Assembly: GCA_010692645.1 (NCBI GenBank)
Contig: JAAHGS010000009.1
Location: 29,793 to 93,792, forward strand
Source: Symploca sp. SIO2E9
Lineage (GTDB): Bacteria > Cyanobacteriota > Cyanobacteriia > Cyanobacteriales > Coleofasciculaceae
Direction: 5' to 3'
DNA: 64,000 nt
The notes beneath the pieces were generated by a model. The model did no database searches. It was given only the letters and a program-made list of their open reading frames with translations, and was not told where the DNA came from. Shown here one piece after another: positions 46,696 to 55,954 of this stretch. The position numbers were made by a program, and so were the translations under genes. How positions within the stretch are numbered: position 1 is the stretch's first letter; each line of letters begins with the position of its first letter.

Positions 46696-48774
46696 TCAAT
46701 AGCCACAATCTCCTAACTTTTTACCTAGTTGTACACTTCTAGGCGTCAGGGTTGGAAAAGCATAAGGTACTAAATACTCTCCTTGAGGAATCTGAGAATT
46801 AGTATTGTGGTTTCTAACTTCATAACCCATCCCACGTAAAGACTGTAGGTGAGAAAATATCTCATCGGCTTCAACTCCCCATAGCAGCGCCAGACTTTGA
46901 GCAGAGAGCTGTTGTGCAACTCCTATACCTCCAACCACAGCTTGAATAACACGCCAAAACGACTCAACCTTTAATCTGGGATCAAAAGTCAGGATAGTAG
47001 TAATCTGTGGTTTGTACTGATAATAACCTGAAAGCTGAACTAAATCAGCCTTATGAGTAAACTCAACAAGTTTCTCCTCAAAGGCTTTCCACAAAGCTGT
47101 AAATACTTGTGGGTCTAACTCTTGAGCTTCTAGTTTAACCCTCTTTGTGTTTAAACCCCAATCTTCATACCCTGTAGATGGGCATAAATCAATCACGTAT
47201 TGATTTTTATTCTGATTTTGAATAGGGAGCGAGTTTTTAAAATCCCTATCCCAGTTTTGGGAGAGGGATTTAGGGTGAGGGTGAACAAAAGTGAAATGCT
47301 CTCTGTGAATACTAGTAGATACTGCTATCCTCCAGCAATCAGGTTTCAAATCATACTTAACCTGAATCTTAGTACTATTAGAAACTTCCTGCTCAGTCCA
47401 AGCAAAATTAGTAGATAAGAAACGCACTACTTGCCCTTTAGTCACACTATCAGTTTTAGTCGTAGCAGTGAGCTTACCGCTATCCTTCAAAAGTGCGATC
47501 GCTTCTTTGGCTTTTTGAGTATATCTTGGTGTTAACTGGCGCTTGCGTCGTCTAAATCCCAGTTTCTTCTCTGACGGCAAATAATGCATAACAAAGGGCA
47601 ACTCAACCCCCATCACTTGCTCCAAGATACTCAGCGCTAAGATTCTACCAAGTTGTGGTGGTACTGAATTACCAATCTGTTCAATACAAACTGAGCGATT
47701 ACCCACTAATTCATAAGCATCAGGAATCGTTTGTAATCGCTTCAATTCTGCCACCGAAAACCTGCGATTTTCCCAACTGAAAGGTCCAGTATATTGCCCT
47801 CCTTTGGCTTTAATGGTTCTTACTGGCATTTCGGGATCGGCTTTATAGAGAAAATCAGAAAACTTTGAACGCCAGCTAAACACAGGTTGAGGATATCCCA
47901 TTTCTTTAGTATAAAAACTGTAATTTAGCCCATGCGGGATATCTGTAAGTAAGTAGCCATATTTTCCACCAATTCCTAGCTCTATATCCTTGCTATCAGT
48001 ACCAACAATAGCTGCTCCTGCTGTATAAAAAGGCTCTTCTCCTGGTGAATCAGGGCCATGAGTTGGATAGGGAAATAAATAATTACCTGTCTTTAGTCCC
48101 ACAATAAATAAACGTTCTCGATGTTGTGGCACTCCGTAATCAGCAGCATCGAGAATCCGAAAATAAATTGTGTAGCCAGCATCTTTAAAGCCTGCTTGAA
48201 TCTGCTGCCAAGCTTCACCTTGTTGCGCTCCCGTAATGCCATAAACATTTTCAAATAAGAATCCTTGGGGCTGAAGGATTTTTAGTAAACGTATATATTC
48301 CTTAAATAGATTACCTCTGGCATCACTAGTTCCAGCAACACCTGCTGCTCTGCGCCCTGCCGCCGAGAAAGTTTGGCAGGGTGGGCCACCAATAATAAAG
48401 TCTATTTTTAACTGGGAAGAAGGAACAAAATTTCTAATATCAATGCAAATTGGTTGAGAGTTCTCTAGCCATTTTCCTGACTGCGAGTTTTTCTGGAGCG
48501 TTTGCACATATTTGGCTTCTATTTCAACCATTTGCACTATCTCAAAACCGCAGTCATGAAAAGCAATATCTAAGCCACCTCCACCAGAAAATAAGCTCAA
48601 GGTTTTGAGGGGAGAATGATTATGATCTCTCAGCCAATTATGTAGAGATGAACCCAATTGATCCTGCCACATTGGGGTTCGACTGATACCAAGAGATGCC
48701 AAGATTTCTTGGAACCAAGTAGTTGTTTTCGATTCTAAGCTAGGCAAATTTAAAGAGAGAGAAAGTTGTTTCAT
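46696..48774 (-). CDS. DNA (cytosine-5-)-methyltransferase with long C-terminal extension
   Basis: 692 aa from the ATG at 48774. Motif I is LSLFSGGGGLDIAFHDCG, motif IV GGPPCQTFSAAG with catalytic C133, motif VI ENVYG, motif VIII QHRERLFIVG and motif X GNSVPPQLGRILA near residue 380. After the enzyme core come about 300 residues with no domain I recognise, including a long helical region and a terminal GMGYEV segment. No restriction endonuclease gene lies beside it, so it may be solitary or have a fused specificity or effector domain. It is convergent with the CRISPR array. Confidence 0.9.
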   Translation of the reverse strand: MKQLSLSLNLPSLESKTTTWFQEILASLGISRTPMWQDQLGSSLHNWLRDHNHSPLKTLSLFSGGGGLDIAFHDCGFEIVQMVEIEAKYVQTLQKNSQSGKWLENSQPICIDIRNFVPSSQLKIDFIIGGPPCQTFSAAGRRAAGVAGTSDARGNLFKEYIRLLKILQPQGFLFENVYGITGAQQGEAWQQIQAGFKDAGYTIYFRILDAADYGVPQHRERLFIVGLKTGNYLFPYPTHGPDSPGEEPFYTAGAAIVGTDSKDIELGIGGKYGYLLTDIPHGLNYSFYTKEMGYPQPVFSWRSKFSDFLYKADPEMPVRTIKAKGGQYTGPFSWENRRFSVAELKRLQTIPDAYELVGNRSVCIEQIGNSVPPQLGRILALSILEQVMGVELPFVMHYLPSEKKLGFRRRKRQLTPRYTQKAKEAIALLKDSGKLTATTKTDSVTKGQVVRFLSTNFAWTEQEVSNSTKIQVKYDLKPDCWRIAVSTSIHREHFTFVHPHPKSLSQNWDRDFKNSLPIQNQNKNQYVIDLCPSTGYEDWGLNTKRVKLEAQELDPQVFTALWKAFEEKLVEFTHKADLVQLSGYYQYKPQITTILTFDPRLKVESFWRVIQAVVGGIGVAQQLSAQSLALLWGVEADEIFSHLQSLRGMGYEVRNHNTNSQIPQGEYLVPYAFPTLTPRSVQLGKKLGDCGY

Positions 48775-48950
48775 TGTGTAAAGAAGCAAGACTCACAAAT
48801 ATTAATTTTATTCTCAAAAAACTTGTGCCAACAAATTTAATGTAGGAAGTTAATATTGTTGCAATCGCAACCAGTAAAAAAGCCAGCCTGGAACTGTCAA
48901 GGGTAGCAGGCTCGCTATAGCTCCACTACAGTGAAGGAGACAACTAAATT

Positions 48951-49145
48951 ATGGCGTATCGAGATAAACTCAGACCATGGACTGTAGCACGTCTATTGCC
49001 CAACAATTTGCAATGGTTAAGAATTGGTCGTTACCGCACCAAATCAGATGCCGAAGGACATCTCCAGTGGTGGCGTTGGAATGTTCCAGATACCAAATTT
49101 GAACTTATCTGGGATTTACCTAATCCTACTGATAGTGAAAGCTAA
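48951..49145 (+). CDS. small conserved cyanobacterial protein
   Basis: 64 aa, Trp-rich (LRPWTVARLLPNNLQWLRIGRYRTKSDAEGHLQWWRW). ATG at 48951 is preceded by GAAGGAGA. The pattern of Trp and an RIGRY-RT-SDAE core looks like a small, conserved, uncharacterised family. Function unknown. Confidence 0.7.
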   Translation: MAYRDKLRPWTVARLLPNNLQWLRIGRYRTKSDAEGHLQWWRWNVPDTKFELIWDLPNPTDSES

Positions 49146-49284
49146 AGTTGAGGCTTGATAATTGATGGTTCATTGCTCATGGCGATGAACTATCAACTGA
49201 GCTGTAAGATTAGAAATTTTGCCAAGATTGCTGTGGAATCTGATATCATAACAATTTCAGTTTATACTCAGATCTTGCACCAAT

Positions 49285-49350
49285 GTATTAAACCGTCTGG
49301 GGTTCAAACCCCAGCGTCATAGCTTAAGTCCACTTTTAGAGGACTTAACG
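49285..49350. repeat. tandem hairpins upstream of urtC
   Basis: CTGGGGTTCAAACCCCAG (49290-49307) followed by AAGTCC...GGACTT. The first resembles a tRNA T arm but no tRNA is built around it. It may be the end of a small mobile element or a terminator. Confidence 0.4.
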
Positions 49351-49401
49351 CTGGTTAAACATCGATTTGAGTTATACCAATTTGTTTTAAGGTTGGTAGA
49401 A

Positions 49402-50550
49402 ATGAGAGATAGAATCTGGAAAAAGCAGCAAAAAGCCCTATTATTAGAAATATTAATAGTGGTAGCGATCGCTATATTTTTGGCTGTACTGATGCCAGCA
49501 GTACTGCCAGAGTTTCGCCTCAAATTACTAGGGCGATTTTTGTCTTTGGCAATTGCCGCCCTAGGTATTGATTTAATTTGGGGTTATACGGGGCTATTAA
49601 GTTTAGGACATGGCATATTTTTTGCCCTCGGTGGCTATGCCTTAGCAATGCACTTGAAGTTACAACTTCCTCAAGGACAGTTACCGGAATTCTTCACTCT
49701 CTATGGAGTTGAGCGACTACCTTGGTTTTGGAAGCCTTTCTATTCTTTTTCTTTTACCCTCGCCGCCATTATCTTAATACCCAGTATCGTTGCAGGATTG
49801 TTAGGTTATCTGGTGTTTCGCAATCGGATTAAAGGAGTTTACTTCTCAATTTTAACCCAAGCAGCATTATTAGTTTTCTTCAATTTCTTTAACGGTCAGC
49901 AAGAGCTAATTAATGGTACTAATGGTCTAAAAACAAACACAGACAAGCTTTTCGGATTGTTGGCTGGTTCCTCAACAGCGCAGTTAGCTTTCTATGAATT
50001 TACTATAGTATTGTTGATAGCTGTTTATGCACTATGCCGATGGGTGACTAGTGGTCGTTTTGGTCGTTTGTTAATGGCGATTCGGGATGATGAGAGCAGA
50101 GTACGTTTTTCTGGTTATAATCCTACTACCTTTAAGGTACTCGTCTTTGCCATTTCTGGAGGTATAGCTGGGATAGCTGGAGCACTTTATAGTGTCCAAA
50201 CAGGAATTATTACTCCTAAGGCAATGGATGTGGCATTCTCGATTGAGATGGTAATTTGGGTGGCAGTGGGAGGTAGAGCCAGCTTAGTAGGAGCAATTTT
50301 AGGAACTTTGATAGTAAGATATGGTAGAACTATTTTAAGTGAGCAGTTTCCAGAAGTTTGGTTATTTTTTCAAGGAACACTACTGCTGTTAGTTGTAACT
50401 GTACTTCCGGATGGTATTGTGGGATGGTTACGTTTTCAGGCACTGCAGCAAGTGCGATCGCTTTTAGGACTTCGCCAACAGGTTATTACCTATCCTAGTT
50501 TAGAGGAAGATCCAGAAATACAGCGAGAACGGGAAGAAATTGGTCATTAA
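49402..50550 (+). CDS. urtC: urea ABC transporter permease UrtC
   Basis: About 382 aa from the ATG at 49402 (a TTG at 49393 is also possible). A LivM-type permease with eight to ten helices; GYTGLLSLGHGIFFALGGYA and FSGYNPTTFKVLVFAISGGIAG are typical. The VERLPWFWKPFYSF segment is characteristic of UrtC rather than of amino-acid permeases. With UrtB it forms the urea channel. urtA and urtB are not upstream. The stop TAA is the first three bases of a TAAGCTGTT repeat. Confidence 0.9.
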   Translation: MRDRIWKKQQKALLLEILIVVAIAIFLAVLMPAVLPEFRLKLLGRFLSLAIAALGIDLIWGYTGLLSLGHGIFFALGGYALAMHLKLQLPQGQLPEFFTLYGVERLPWFWKPFYSFSFTLAAIILIPSIVAGLLGYLVFRNRIKGVYFSILTQAALLVFFNFFNGQQELINGTNGLKTNTDKLFGLLAGSSTAQLAFYEFTIVLLIAVYALCRWVTSGRFGRLLMAIRDDESRVRFSGYNPTTFKVLVFAISGGIAGIAGALYSVQTGIITPKAMDVAFSIEMVIWVAVGGRASLVGAILGTLIVRYGRTILSEQFPEVWLFFQGTLLLLVVTVLPDGIVGWLRFQALQQVRSLLGLRQQVITYPSLEEDPEIQREREEIGH

Positions 50551-50660
50551 GCTGTTGTCCATTAAAAATGCACAACAACAAGGCAGAAAGCAGAAGAGAC
50601 AAGAGTTTTGGGCATTAATTAATATCAAATAAATATATGATTTAAATGCGTAACAGCTTA
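50548..50660 (+). repeat. TAAGCTGTT-bounded repeat, copy C
   Basis: 113 bp from TAAGCTGTT to AACAGCTTA, colinear with copy A but with a shorter purine tract. It lies between urtC and urtD and provides the urtC stop codon. Confidence 0.7.
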
Positions 50661-50818
50661 GTTATGGTTCATGCTTCATTTGGTTGGTATTCGACAGTTG
50701 CGAAATACTTTACTAATGAACAATCAACAAGGTTTGTGCAGTATGGGCGCAGCACCTACTATAAACAATCAGTGACAGTGATTGAACAAATTTCCAATAT
50801 GAGAAAAACAAATAAACA

Positions 50819-51610
50819 ATGAAAATTCTGGAAATTGAGAACCTGACTATCAGTTTTGATGGCTTCAAAGCCATTAACCAGTTAAATCTAAGTTTAGAGA
50901 CTGGCGAGTTGCGGGTAATTATTGGTCCTAATGGTGCTGGCAAAACTACTTTTCTAGATGCGATTACTGGGAAAGTACAGTCAATAGAAGGGCAGATTTT
51001 ATTTAAAGGACGATCCTTACAAGGATTATCAGAATACCAGATATCTCGTCTGGGAATTGGTCGTAAGTTCCAAACGCCGCGAGTATATCTTAATCTCACA
51101 GTCAGCGATAACTTAGATTTAGCTCACAATCGTAATAAAAACGTTTTCTCCACTCTATTTGGGCGTGTTTCTGTTTCTGACAAGCGTACTGTGGCAGGTT
51201 TATTGGAAACTATTGGTTTAGTTACTAAAGCAAAATTACCTGCCCAATTACTTTCCCATGGGGAAAAGCAACGTTTAGAGATTGGGATGTTAGTTGCCCA
51301 GTCACCGGATTTATTGTTAGTGGATGAACCTGTAGCTGGCTTAACGGATGAAGAGACTAAAAATGTAAGTGAACTGCTCTTAGCTTTGTCAGAGAGTCAT
51401 TCGATTATAGTGATTGAACATGATATGGAGTTTGTGCGACAAATTGCCCGTCAAGTAACAGTCTTGCACCAAGGTTCAGTTCTATGTGAAGGTAGTATGG
51501 AACAAATTCAAAATGACCCTCGTGTAATTGAAGTTTATTTAGGGCAAGAACCATCTATTCCAGTTAAAGATGCGGGGACAGATCGACAGAGAGACAGGCC
51601 GCCAAATTAG
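50819..51610 (+). CDS. urtD: urea ABC transporter ATP-binding protein UrtD
   Basis: 263 aa LivG-like ATPase. Walker A GPNGAGKTT, signature LSHGEKQRLEIG, Walker B LLLVDEPVAGLTDEE. The start MKILEIENLTISFDGFKAINQL matches UrtD. The C-terminus carries a non-conserved charged tail (DAGTDRQRDRPPN). It pairs with UrtE to power urea uptake, usually under NtcA control; no NtcA site was located. Confidence 0.93.
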   Translation: MKILEIENLTISFDGFKAINQLNLSLETGELRVIIGPNGAGKTTFLDAITGKVQSIEGQILFKGRSLQGLSEYQISRLGIGRKFQTPRVYLNLTVSDNLDLAHNRNKNVFSTLFGRVSVSDKRTVAGLLETIGLVTKAKLPAQLLSHGEKQRLEIGMLVAQSPDLLLVDEPVAGLTDEETKNVSELLLALSESHSIIVIEHDMEFVRQIARQVTVLHQGSVLCEGSMEQIQNDPRVIEVYLGQEPSIPVKDAGTDRQRDRPPN

Positions 51611-51727
51611 ATGTAAAGTTGACAAAAAAAATTACTTATTACTTATTACTTAAAAAACATTTGTAGTCAACATTTATGTAATCGAAATAACACCTAAACA
51701 AGTATCTACTATCAATTGGAATAACAA

Positions 51728-52429
51728 ATGTTGAAAATTTCAGAAATAAACGTTTACTACGGAGAAAGTCATATTCTCCGGGATGTAGATTTAACTGTGC
51801 CAAAAGGACAGATGGTTTGCTTAATTGGACGCAATGGTGTGGGCAAAACTACTCTGTTAAAAACAATTATGGGATTGCTGAAACCCCGCAGTGGACAAAT
51901 TACTTTTTTAGGTAAACAGATAACAGACAAGTCAACTGATCAACGGGCAAGATTCGGTATTGGCTATGTCCCCCAAGGACGAGAAATTATTCCTCGCTTG
52001 AGTGTAAAAGAAAATTTATTGCTAGGTTTAGAAGCACGTCCAGGAGGAAGAAAAAACCAACAAGAAATTCCGGAAGATATTTTTAATCTCTTTCCCATTT
52101 TAAAATCTATGCTCTCGCGAATGGGTGGCGATTTAAGTGGTGGACAACAACAACAGTTGGCAATTGCACGGGCTTTAATGGGACGTCCTCAGTTATTAGT
52201 TTTAGATGAACCTACAGAAGGAATTCAACCTTCCATTATTTGGGAAATTGAAGCAGCTGTGCGACGAATTATTGAAACTAAAGGGGTTTCGGTACTCTTA
52301 GTAGAGCAACATCTACATTTTGTTCGGCAAGCCGATAGATACTATGCTATGCAAAAGGGGGGTATTGTCGCATCGGGAGTAACCGGTGAACTTACTCAGG
52401 ATGTGATTCAAAGGTTTTTGGCAGTTTAA
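51728..52429 (+). CDS. urtE: urea ABC transporter ATP-binding protein UrtE
   Basis: 233 aa LivF-like ATPase. Walker A GRNGVGKTT, signature LSGGQQQQLAIAR, Walker B LLVLDEPTEGIQPSII; EGIQPSI is typical of UrtE. It follows urtD by 117 bp. Last gene of the urt group. Confidence 0.93.
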   Translation: MLKISEINVYYGESHILRDVDLTVPKGQMVCLIGRNGVGKTTLLKTIMGLLKPRSGQITFLGKQITDKSTDQRARFGIGYVPQGREIIPRLSVKENLLLGLEARPGGRKNQQEIPEDIFNLFPILKSMLSRMGGDLSGGQQQQLAIARALMGRPQLLVLDEPTEGIQPSIIWEIEAAVRRIIETKGVSVLLVEQHLHFVRQADRYYAMQKGGIVASGVTGELTQDVIQRFLAV

Positions 52430-52972
52430 TGGTTCATGGTTCATTGCAATCAATAATGAGAATCTGCCCACTTATCGGTTTTGAGTACATCCACCTCATC
52501 CGTTGCTAAATCCTTATGTGGTGTAGCTGCGTAAGTTCTGTATTAGTTATGCAAATCTTCCGGATGCAGAGACAAAGAAGCAGTATTTAGAAGTGGTAGA
52601 TGCACCCTGATTCTCTTCCTCAGCTACGCCCGGAGTTTATACTCTGCCAGCGTACTGGGGACTTTTTTTATGAGTTCCCTAGCGCGTAGCGCTATACCAT
52701 TTTAGATTAGAGCATTGCCAATCTGCACAACCTCAATTGCTTTGATTGGCTCTCTCTGATTCCGACCAATCGATTATGATAGAGTGCTTCCAACCTGTTA
52801 GGCTAAGAAAAGAAACAAAAGTTCTTAGTGTTAACTAGTGGGGGGTCTAGGGAGCTAGCTTGTCCCACACTGAACCTGAAAGGTCAGAGTGTGGAAAATG
52901 TTACCTTTGGCGAAACTTATGCTTGAGAGTACTCAGTACCAATACTAAACTGACTGCATACAACCGTTCTGA
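52430..52972. other. intergenic region upstream of the HPt gene, with a hairpin
   Basis: 543 bases without a protein gene. A hairpin CCACACT...AGTGTGG with an inner ACC-TGAAA-GGT lies at 52864-52894, preceded by GTGGGGGGTC. The region could be a 5' leader or small RNA, but I cannot match it to a known family. Confidence 0.35.
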
Positions 52973-53947
52973 TTGAGGAAACCTGCCTTGGATTCGGAGA
53001 ATCAGCAAAGGATTTTTGGCTACTTTATTGAAGAGGCGAAAGAACACCTCGATACCCTCCAACAGGGGATATTAAATCTGTCGTCGGTTGTCCAAGAGCC
53101 GGAGACTCTCAATGAAATGTTTCGCGCTGCTCATTCCGTCAAAGGTGGTGCGGCAATGCTTGGTCTTGGTAGTATTCAAAAGACATCCCACCAGTTAGAG
53201 GATGCTTTCAAGTTTCTCCAAGACAATGACATTAAGGTTGACCAAAAGCTAGAGACTCTGTTTTTACAAGCTTACGATACCCTAGAAGACCTGATTAAAA
53301 AATTACAAGGACCATTTGGTCTTCAGGAAGAAGATGCCCAAAAAACTATGCAAGCGGCGGAGCCTAATTTTGCTAAATTGCAAAGTTATCTCAGCCGCTT
53401 GGCTAGTAGCGATAAAAAATTACCAAAGGCGGAACCTATCTCTCCCAAAGCCAACCAAGTCAAAGCTGCCAGCAAATTGCCTCCCAACTTTAGCTCTCAG
53501 GTACTCGAAATCCTCAAGCGCATGCTACAGCTATTTAAACAACAAGATACACCCACCAATCGCCAAAATCTTCAAAAGCTCTGCAAGCGTCTAGCCCAAC
53601 TAGGGGTAGGGATTAAAACTTGGAAAAGGTTAGTAACATTCACCTATAAGGCGATCGCTAATTCCCATAACCCCTATCCAACTTTAGCACCAGTGGTGAT
53701 TAAAGAACTCAAGCAAGCTAGTGACCAACTGCAGGAAAATGCAGACATTGTCATTACTCCCTCTCGAGAATTGCAGAAACTCGCTGCTGTCAAACCAACT
53801 AGCAATAGTGCCCCTGAGCAGATAACTATTAAGTTAGAGCCAAGGGCAGCAGCTAAAGCCCTAATTCAAGCTTTTGATAAAAAGCAACTGTCGCAATTGG
53901 TCAAGCTACTTGTCAAAGCAACTAGCAAATCCTCGCTATTGACCTAG
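52973..53947 (+). CDS. HPt-domain protein (histidine phosphotransfer)
   Basis: 324 aa. Residues about 10-115 are an Hpt domain with phospho-acceptor H54 in RAAHSVKGGAAMLGL. The rest is a Pro/Lys-rich linker and a helical region with no CheA kinase core, so it is a phosphotransfer protein rather than a kinase. Similar proteins sit in cyanobacterial motility or signalling relays. The start is TTG at 52973 (codons RKPALDSENQ); another TTG lies five codons later. It runs 12 bases into the facing EF-hand gene. Confidence 0.8.
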   Translation: MRKPALDSENQQRIFGYFIEEAKEHLDTLQQGILNLSSVVQEPETLNEMFRAAHSVKGGAAMLGLGSIQKTSHQLEDAFKFLQDNDIKVDQKLETLFLQAYDTLEDLIKKLQGPFGLQEEDAQKTMQAAEPNFAKLQSYLSRLASSDKKLPKAEPISPKANQVKAASKLPPNFSSQVLEILKRMLQLFKQQDTPTNRQNLQKLCKRLAQLGVGIKTWKRLVTFTYKAIANSHNPYPTLAPVVIKELKQASDQLQENADIVITPSRELQKLAAVKPTSNSAPEQITIKLEPRAAAKALIQAFDKKQLSQLVKLLVKATSKSSLLT

Positions 53948-54457
53948 ATAACGCCCTGCCATTTTCATGGCGTCAGCAATATCGACGTCACCATCACCAT
54001 CAGCGTCTAAGAAGGCATTGAGAACAGGGTTTGCACCTTGGACATTGTCGGTACTGGCACCAGTTTGGAGAAGATTCAATACCAGGGGAACTAGGGTAGG
54101 CAACATATTTTGAATCAGACTAGCATCGATTCGGGTCCTTTGTTCGGCTTCCTGCACAAGTTGCTGTATCTGAGGAACACCTAAGAGTAACTCAACAGCT
54201 TGATTGCTAGGATTAAAGCCTCCGTATTGATTAATAAATGCTTGAGCCTGTTGCTCACCTTCAGCCTCTCGCTTTTGTTGCAGGGCAGGGCGGACATATT
54301 TGCCAACAATTGACATTACCCCTTGAACTGTTGAAGGATCAGCGTTGGCATTACTGCTCAACTTCCCAACTGTGTTGAGAATAGTACTCAATTGACCAGA
54401 ACTCGCTTGTTGAGTAGGATTATCTATGGCACTAAGGATGTGGTTAAACAAGTTCAT
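53936..54457 (-). CDS. hypothetical protein with C-terminal EF-hand-like loop
   Basis: 173 aa, no signal peptide. Mostly helical (MNLFNHILSAIDNPTQQAS...), a DUF937-like appearance. It ends with DADGDGDVDIADAMKMAG, a calcium-binding loop of the EF-hand/dockerin type with D, D, D and D at positions 1, 3, 5 and 9. Function unknown; possible Ca2+-dependent assembly. It overlaps the HPt gene end by 12 bases. Confidence 0.75.
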   Translation of the reverse strand: MNLFNHILSAIDNPTQQASSGQLSTILNTVGKLSSNANADPSTVQGVMSIVGKYVRPALQQKREAEGEQQAQAFINQYGGFNPSNQAVELLLGVPQIQQLVQEAEQRTRIDASLIQNMLPTLVPLVLNLLQTGASTDNVQGANPVLNAFLDADGDGDVDIADAMKMAGRYLGQ

Positions 54458-54618
54458 TAAGAGCTACCCCTAACTTTTATAATTTTTGTGCCTTAACCTA
54501 TGCCATCATAAACCCATGAAGCATCTTAGAGATGCTAGTCTTCTCATCGTCGCTAGCTTCGATCGCAAGACCGGAGACTTTAAGGTTCGTAAACACCATA
54601 TCATGGGGACATAAAGCT

Positions 54619-55149
54619 ATGCGACCTGATGTGCAATGCTTGGTGATTACAGAGGAATATCTAACCAATTTGATTGGCCTGAATCCAGATCGAGTCAGAT
54701 ATTTCTTCCAAGGGGAGAAACCCAAAGCACTAGGAGATTTCTTAATCAAACTGGTTAAGGCTATTATTATATGGTTAAAATTTAAATCTGTCAGACGCTT
54801 AGTTAAGGAAGTTGACAGCTACAATGCTGTAATCAAAGCTGTAGATATCAACGATCAACTCGAAGAAGCTGGTAACAAAGGTGTTGGTTTGAGCAATCGA
54901 GAGAGGGTAATTCAGGCACTCGGGGTGATGAAGGTTGATTTAGTGCGAGCGCTAAAGACAGAAAGAATCCTCAGAGAGAACAAGATGTTTATTACTAAGC
55001 ATCCCCAGCTGTTTACAACTAATTTAACTGCTTTGACAGCACTGCAAGTCAGTGATCAGGCTTGTGAATATGGTAGAGTACTTGACCAAGCCTTGCAGGT
55101 GGCAGTAGGCGTACAAGAGGAAATGAGAAGGTTGCAAAATCGCAGTTAG
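54619..55149 (+). CDS. unknown protein, paralogue 1
   Basis: 176 aa from the ATG at 54619, chosen because its N-terminus MRPDVQCLVITEEYL aligns with that of the next gene; an upstream in-frame ATG at 54532 adds unrelated residues. One hydrophobic stretch (FLIKLVKAIIIWLKF), then a conserved block VDSYNAVIKAVDINDQLEEAGN and DLVRALKTERILREN. Family not recognised. It is tandem with the paralogue at 55307. Confidence 0.75.
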   Translation: MRPDVQCLVITEEYLTNLIGLNPDRVRYFFQGEKPKALGDFLIKLVKAIIIWLKFKSVRRLVKEVDSYNAVIKAVDINDQLEEAGNKGVGLSNRERVIQALGVMKVDLVRALKTERILRENKMFITKHPQLFTTNLTALTALQVSDQACEYGRVLDQALQVAVGVQEEMRRLQNRS

Positions 55150-55306
55150 TAATAATTTTTGCTACGGCTCGTTGACTACTATAGCAACCGACATGTCCAT
55201 TGCTATAAATGTGTGACAGCTTATCCGCCAGCAGCGATATGGTCACTTCTCGGGCAGAGGAGTCATACTAGGTCAAGAAGCAACTGAGTTCTACAAGTGT
55301 AGTGCA

Positions 55307-55954
55307 ATGCAACCTGACTTACAGGGCCTAGAAATCACCAAAGGGGAACTAAAGCACTGTAGCGGCATCAGTGTTGATTCTATTTATAGGCCGCCTACTC
55401 TGGGCAAGTTTTTGTCTGAGATTACTAAAACTTTACTAATAATTATCTTAATTTGCTTTAGTTGTTTTATTTTTGCGCAGATATTTCTCGAACAGCTTCC
55501 TTCTTTGGTTGCCCTCCATACCGTCGCTGCTGTTGGCTTATTATTAAATGATTTGCTCAAAATTTACTTCACTAAAAAATACCGCAATCTTGTCAGATTA
55601 TTTCAAGATGCCAAACGATATAATTCAGTACTCAAGGCTATCGACATCAATGACCAAATAGAAGCTGTAGGGAATTCAGAAGTAGGCTTAAGAAACCGAG
55701 GGCGGGTTATTGAAGCCCTAAAACTGACTAGAGAAGATATAATCCGGGCTTTGAAAACCGAGCGAATTCTCCGAGAAAACGAGAATTTTATCAAATTTAA
55801 TTCTGATCTATTTGATAGCAATCTGATGGCTTTGACGGCTTTACAAGTAAATGACGAAGCCAGTGAGCATGGACGATTACTCAATGAAGCCTTGCAAATT
55901 GTCGTAGATGTACAAGAGGAAATGAAACAGTTACAAAGCCAGCGCATGTCATAA
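55307..55954 (+). CDS. unknown membrane protein, paralogue 2
   Basis: 215 aa. MQPDLQGLEITKGEL, then two membrane helices (LLIIILICFSCFIFAQIFL and a second at about residues 66-82) in place of the single hydrophobic segment of paralogue 1. The shared block is YNSVLKAIDINDQIEAVGN and DIIRALKTERILREN, ending in LQIVVDVQEEMKQLQ. Cytoplasmic coiled-coil-like tail. Function unknown; the pair probably arose by duplication. Confidence 0.75.
   Translation: MQPDLQGLEITKGELKHCSGISVDSIYRPPTLGKFLSEITKTLLIIILICFSCFIFAQIFLEQLPSLVALHTVAAVGLLLNDLLKIYFTKKYRNLVRLFQDAKRYNSVLKAIDINDQIEAVGNSEVGLRNRGRVIEALKLTREDIIRALKTERILRENENFIKFNSDLFDSNLMALTALQVNDEASEHGRLLNEALQIVVDVQEEMKQLQSQRMS

Noticed and set aside
45549-48790. 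Search for cas genes beside the CRISPR array
   Set aside because: No HD, RAMP, Cas1 or Cas2 motif in any frame on either side; the flanking ORFs are SOUL and a methyltransferase.
49287-49310. tRNA T-arm-like CTGGGGTTCAAACCCCAG
   Set aside because: No acceptor, D or anticodon arm can be built around it.
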